Shown here piece after piece: positions 59,337 to 64,000 of a stretch of 64,000 nucleotides of DNA. The notes under the pieces are model-generated. The model had not been told where the DNA came from, searched no databases, and saw only the letters and a list, made by a program, of their open reading frames with translations. The stretch covers positions 14,810,607 to 14,874,606 of the forward strand of contig OZ029916.1 in the NCBI GenBank assembly GCA_964023275.1, written 5' to 3'. This stretch comes from Norana najaformis. Taxonomy: Eukaryota; Annelida; Clitellata; Crassiclitellata; Hormogastridae. A program made the translations under genes and the position numbers. How positions within the stretch are numbered: the stretch's first letter is position 1; each line of letters starts with the position of its first letter.

Positions 59337-62300
59337 GAAGTAAAAAGTTGAAACCAAGTCACCATACAAAAGATACAGAAACAGCCTATAGAGAATCTGG
59401 TCATCACCAAGATAGGACAAGTTTCAGTCGTCACTGACTTTGCAGAGTAAACATGTGTTGAGTTACAGAGCATTTAGGGCCAATGATGGAAACTGCAGAC
59501 CCTTCCAGAACCCTCCTTTTCCTTGAAACAGTTACCATTAGACAGTCAGAGGGTCAGGTCAAGTAGTTGTCGTATTTACATGAGACATTCTAGTATCACC
59601 ATCTATACAGAGGACAAATCTTTTGTACATTTAAAATGAAATCACTCTATTAATGTCAAATACAATATGAAATATAGTTAAATTAAAACTATGAACAAAT
59701 TAGACCAAAATAATTATTTAAACTGTAATATTTGAAATATAAAAGTGAAATCTAAATTGAATTAATGTGACAGTTTAAATATAAACATAAATAGCTGGAA
59801 CTAAAGAATCAATTACAAATAACTTGTTATCCTTTCATTTACAAATAATTATTCAGCCTCAGTACTGAACAGGACACAGTATCTTGAACAAGAGAGCTCA
59901 AAAGGCCGCTTAAAAGAGCATTTACTTCCCATTTGGATATGTTACTTGAGAACATTTCCAGCCGTCAAAGCTGAGCAACAGTTGTAAATTTGACTTTAGA
60001 CTAATTTGAGAGAATTTCTCACACCTGGCAAAGTGTATGCTGATCAGGTCTCCATTTATACAGTTGTATCCTAATTATCTGGTGACCATCTGGTACTGGT
60101 TTCCAGTGCTTGATTTCCTAGAGCTGAACATGGACCTCTGAGAACCACAGCACAGAGGACAGTCTTTGTGGATTTCTGAAAGCCAGAACTGTTTGTCTTG
60201 TTCAAAGCGAAAGATCTTGGATTTCAAAAGGTTGGTGGAGAAGTGGGGGAGGGGTCAGACTGACCAGGGGTCAGACTGACCAGGGGTCATTGGGGGCTTT
60301 ATTGACCATTAAGGTCAGGTGTCAGGCCGGACTTTGTCTGACGGAAGCCAAGCAGGACACTTGCTTGTTATCACTAATACTGTAGATGTAGTTTGTCAAA
60401 CCTTCATAATTTGAAGTCACTTTGGCTTTTAGTAAATCCTTATCCATAGCAAGCTGTTTGTTAACTGATCAGAATTAGCTTGAGCAACAATAAAAGGCTA
60501 ACGCTAATGCTAATTAATTTCATTACATTTGTCAAGTCTCATTTACCACCTTAGTGACTAACTACTATGACTGCTACATTACTCACAGTACTACATGCTT
60601 TACATTACAACTACTGTAATGACATAGAATCAAAATGCATCAGCTATCAAACAGAGGCCACTTTTTGAAATTCATTGCATAAAAGTCAACTTGCATTAAC
60701 TGTCAATGCATTACATTAATAATTTATATGGTTCTATTTGCCGAGCAGTGATTGTTAAGCAAAAAGAATGAGGCAATCAAAGCTTCTGTAAGGTCTCAGC
60801 AGTGTCTAAATATGCTGAGGTTTGGCTGTAAACAAAGTGCTACTCTAGTTCCTCTGCCTAATGCCCTTGCAGTGTTTAGATCTGTTTTATCCTCAGTATT
60901 TTCTAGGATGACATTGTAGCTTTGCCCCATGAAGGTTTAAATAAAACCCAGTTTGCATTTGGCTCCAAGCTGATCTTCACGAGATTTGATTGGAGTTTGT
61001 TGGAACTGGAGGACAATTTATTTCATGGCATTTCCCAGATATGGATAGATGCTGGATCATATCAACGGAACACATAAGAGTTAAAAGCAAACTGTAGGAT
61101 GCTTAAGTTTACTTGTCGGAGTCATGGTCATTCCATAGAATTATGTAATTCATGTGCTCTTGTTAGTTGCAAATAAAGACCTCTCACTACTTACTTATTT
61201 ACTTGCTTGCTTAATTGGTTAGTCATAAGACACTTAATATAGCACCTTTTAAGTGCCTGAGAAAAACAATGCCAGCACTAGATGAAGTGATGTTCAGGTC
61301 GTTGAGAACAAAAGTTCTTATGGCTTATACTGTGATTATTTTTCAGTTACTGATTTTTAAAAATGATTAGTAAAAGCACTAAGTTTAGTATTGTTTTTGT
61401 ATTTGTTCTGAATATTTTCTCAAGTGTTCTGATATTTTAACCTCCAACATTATAGCATAATGATAGTCATGGTTGTTGGTGGAATTAGGAGTTACTAGGT
61501 TCTGTCTGTCTGTCTGTCCGTCCGTCCGTCTGTCTGTATGTCTGTCTGTGAATTGTCATTGCTGAATAGGACCCATGATGTCTAGCTGTAATTTCAGCCT
61601 GGCATTCATTGTTGAGTACCTGGTAATTATTGAGCATAGATTATTGAGCACTGAATCATGAGTCAGCATCGCTCTGTCATCGGCTGCTGTGGCTGCGGCT
61701 GCAGAAGACCCTCGTTTCAGTCGACAGTTGTGCGATTATTTATTCATAGAAACACTAATTAATTTGTCTTGTGCAGAAAACTTCAGGCAATTTATTTTTG
61801 AAAGAGCATGGAGGATTGCTCTCAGGTACCTCAAACAGTACATTACGATTTGGGATACAAGTAAATGGCCAAAAAACCATACACTGATAAATGAGCACAT
61901 GAAGTCAGTTACTTAGATGGTATGTGCTGTGGTGCCACGAGGTCCTGGTGGCCCCATCCAAGGAAGGGTGCAATTGGACCTGCATAAGTTTTGTGGTAAC
62001 CAGTATTGATGGACTGTGAGCCATCGAGGGGAGGGTTAGGGAAGGAGGAAGGGAGGGAAGGAGGCGGGAGGAGTAGTGCAGACAGGGTGTTGATTCTGGC
62101 CAGTAGTCAGCCTTCTGGCTCTTTCTTCAGACTATTATGGGTCTTAATGATGTGGTCCGAGTTTGGCCAAGGGTTTATTTGACAGTGATAGAAGTCCATA
62201 AAAGGTTGGACTGGATTCCTGATTAATGGACTGGGCCATTGCTAATGATGGGCCATAATTGGCAGGGTGGATTTGAGGGAGGGAGGAAGGGCAGGTCAGA

Positions 62301-63060
62301 AGGGGTGAATAGGTGAGGAACCCTGCTTAGGGGTCTTTTAGGTTTTGGGTTTTGATGTTATGATGAAAACAAAAGACAGATTCAGAAAGTCATAAAACTT
62401 GACCTTAAGAGCCAACACTTTGTACCATTTATTTTATAAATATATACAGAAACATATTTAACATGCACAAATGGAAATTTGTTAAAGACACACATTCTGG
62501 CAGTATGGATCTTATTCATATAATAGTAAAGTATCCCATTTCTCACAAGCCAGACATCTAGGTGTTCTTAAAGACTGGGGTAAAGGACTTTGTCACAGTG
62601 CCGAATTTTTGACTATTGTTGTAATTACAGTATTAATATAATTTATTTATGTTGTATCATAGAATTGATCATTTTATGTTTGCTTATTTTGCATCTGTCT
62701 GAACTTAATTGGTTAGTTTATGTATTTTCTAACTTTGTGGTTAATAAACATATATATATATATATATGTACATCTCAGGTTGCTTTATAGTGTTACATTT
62801 CTTGTTCATGGTCCACCTAGGTCAAAGGGTGACCAAGAAATCAGAATAGTTATTAAAATGAAGAGTTTTGGTTAGCTAACCTGTCAGTTGTCTTTGTTTA
62901 CTAAACATTGATCCCATTGTTTTACCTATCTGCTGTTGTAATTGTATTGTCTGTAATTATAATTGTAAACAGTCTGATGCTGTGTGCGTTACCTGGGAGG
63001 GGATCTGTGCTTCAGTGAAATCTATCAACATATAACACTGGCCAACACATAATTTGTTGC
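59337..63060. other. AT-rich presumed gene Z intron or intergenic DNA
   Basis: No exon recognised. Contents: a GGTCAGACTGACC palindrome repeated within 60253-60290, a (TCTG/TCCG)n tract at about 61502-61552, a purine-rich GGAGGGAAGGAGG stretch at about 62035-62075, and a short (AT)n at 62752-62766. Confidence 0.45.
61502..61552 (+). repeat. (TCTG/TCCG)n tetranucleotide repeat
   Basis: About twelve units, mostly TCTG with TCCG in the middle. Confidence 0.9.
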
Positions 63061-63399
63061 CTCAAATGTTAGAACTGTTTCTGGGTGTATTTGACCTGCT
63101 GATTCCAGAAAAGGCACCAGTTTTCTCCCAGCAGGTCTAGTTTTCGAGATATAGAACATTATGCCATATACCAGTCCTTGCCTCTGCTCGCCCATAAAAC
63201 ATAAGGCTATAGCTATAATTATGTAGTGCTCAATTTATTATGTGATACACTAAATAAACATAATAATACAAATACTTAAAAGAAAATGGTAGTACCTGAA
63301 ACTGTACTTATATGATACCAAACAGAACAAGTTTGTTATAAAAATTTCAAGTCATTCGACACCGAAGAAGCTCCTTTTGTACGATTTCCGAGTGTGGCA
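63061..63399 (-). other. 3' flank of the transposon-derived frame
   Basis: Probably part of the same element as the frame at 63400-64000. The in-frame continuation past its stop, CHTRKSYKRSFFGVE, occupies about 63355-63402. Confidence 0.4.
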
Positions 63400-64000
63400 T
63401 CAGCCGGAACAATCGCGCATAATATTCCAGCAATAGTCTGCCATCATGTGTGCATCCCATCTTCCTTGATATCGATTTTCCATTGTTTTGATGTCTTGGT
63501 GAAATCTTTCACCTTGCTCTTCGCTGAAGTCACCAAGATTCTCTGGAAAGCGATCTAAGTGACTGTGGAGATAATGGACTTTAATGCTCATGTTGCAGCC
63601 AAGCTTGTTGAAATGAAGAAGCATATCCTCTACTAGTTGTGCATAATTGTCTGCCTTCTTGTTGCCAAGAAAATTTTTAGTTACAAGAACAAAGGAAGAC
63701 CAGGCACAAGATTCGATTTCATTCATTGATGGTATGAAAAGTGGGTCATTCATAAGTTGCCTGATCTGTGGACCATCGAAGATTCCAGCCTTCAATTTTT
63801 CCATTGTAATTCCTGGTAACTTGTGTACTATGTATTCGAAGCATGAACCTTCTTTATTCAAAGCCCTGACAAATTGTTTCATCAGGCCTAGCTTTATATG
63901 TAGTGGTGGCAGTATGATCCTATCTCGTGCCACCAAAGATTCCTTGATTACATTTTGAGCTCCAACCACCATGTCTTTCCTCGAAGGCCAATCTTTTCTT
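63400..64000 (-). pseudogene. Repetitive transposon-derived protein, C-terminal part, runs off the window
   Basis: The frame from 63972 is open upstream to the window edge (WPSRKD before the first Met), so the start lies outside. It has VIKESLVARDRIILPPLHIK, LGLMKQFVRALNKEG, AGIFDGPQIRQLM, NFLGNKKADNY, HYLHSHLDRFPENLG, ERFHQDIKTMENRYQGRWD and MMADYCWNIMRD. From memory, this set is typical of a protein present in many copies in arthropod, cnidarian and other invertebrate genomes and thought to derive from a mobile element. I cannot name the superfamily. A TGA after RDCSG is followed in frame by CHTRKSYKRSFFGVE and a second stop. That basic tail looks like a lost C-terminus, so this copy is probably slightly truncated. 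Confidence 0.65.

Overview
This is an animal nuclear genome window. It has split genes with GT-AG introns, AT-rich intergenic DNA, microsatellites, tRNA-derived SINE heads and several clades of non-LTR retrotransposons (LINEs). No bacterial features are visible. The LINE with an N-terminal 2A peptide, the (ATT)n and (GATTAC)n LINE tails and the abundance of TAGGCCTA suggest a marine invertebrate, perhaps a deuterostome such as an echinoderm, hemichordate or amphioxus. The species is an inference; the sequence does not fix it.

Two complete host genes can be read exon by exon, both on the minus strand and head to tail. The first is phosphoserine aminotransferase (PSAT1): ten coding exons, 38112 down to 26743, 369 aa, PLP lysine at residue 200. 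The second is dipeptidyl peptidase 7 (DPP7, peptidase family S28): twelve coding exons, 51598 down to 40742, 499 aa, with signal peptide and Ser/Asp/His triad. Exon phases close exactly in both. Three further genes are partial or unrecognised: gene X (plus strand, three exons, 2908-6085, 371 aa, with an internal repeat); gene Y (minus strand, 23442 to about 16248, five or six exons, acidic or charged product); and gene Z (plus strand, first coding exon 57760-57811, rest beyond or not found). A transposon-derived protein fragment runs off the right edge (63400-64000, minus).

The remainder is mostly mobile DNA. LINE-A (19140-22530, minus) is a nearly full-length L2/CR1-like element with a 2A motif, an AP endonuclease and a reverse transcriptase. 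It carries one nonsense codon, two frameshifts and a catalytic Asp-to-Asn change. LINE-B is a related family with at least eight 3' fragments, ending in (GATTAC)n. An RTE-clade LINE (27165-28740, plus) sits antisense in the last PSAT1 intron, and other RTE-like C-terminal remnants lie at 45375-45550 and 55865-56560. DNA transposons include an 816-bp non-autonomous hAT element with a perfect 8-bp target duplication (58513-59328) and a 909-bp element with 119-bp, 97% identical inverted repeats flanked by TA (8833-9741). A short dispersed repeat (family R) recurs six times.

Layout: 0-0.9 kb SINEs and a (CAT)n tract; 2.9-6.5 kb gene X; 7-16 kb largely non-coding; 16-23.5 kb gene Y with LINE-A in an intron; 23.5-26.2 kb LINE-B fragments; 26.7-38.1 kb PSAT1; 39.8-51.6 kb DPP7; 52-56.6 kb nested LINE debris; 57.2-64 kb start of gene Z with a hAT element in its presumed first intron.
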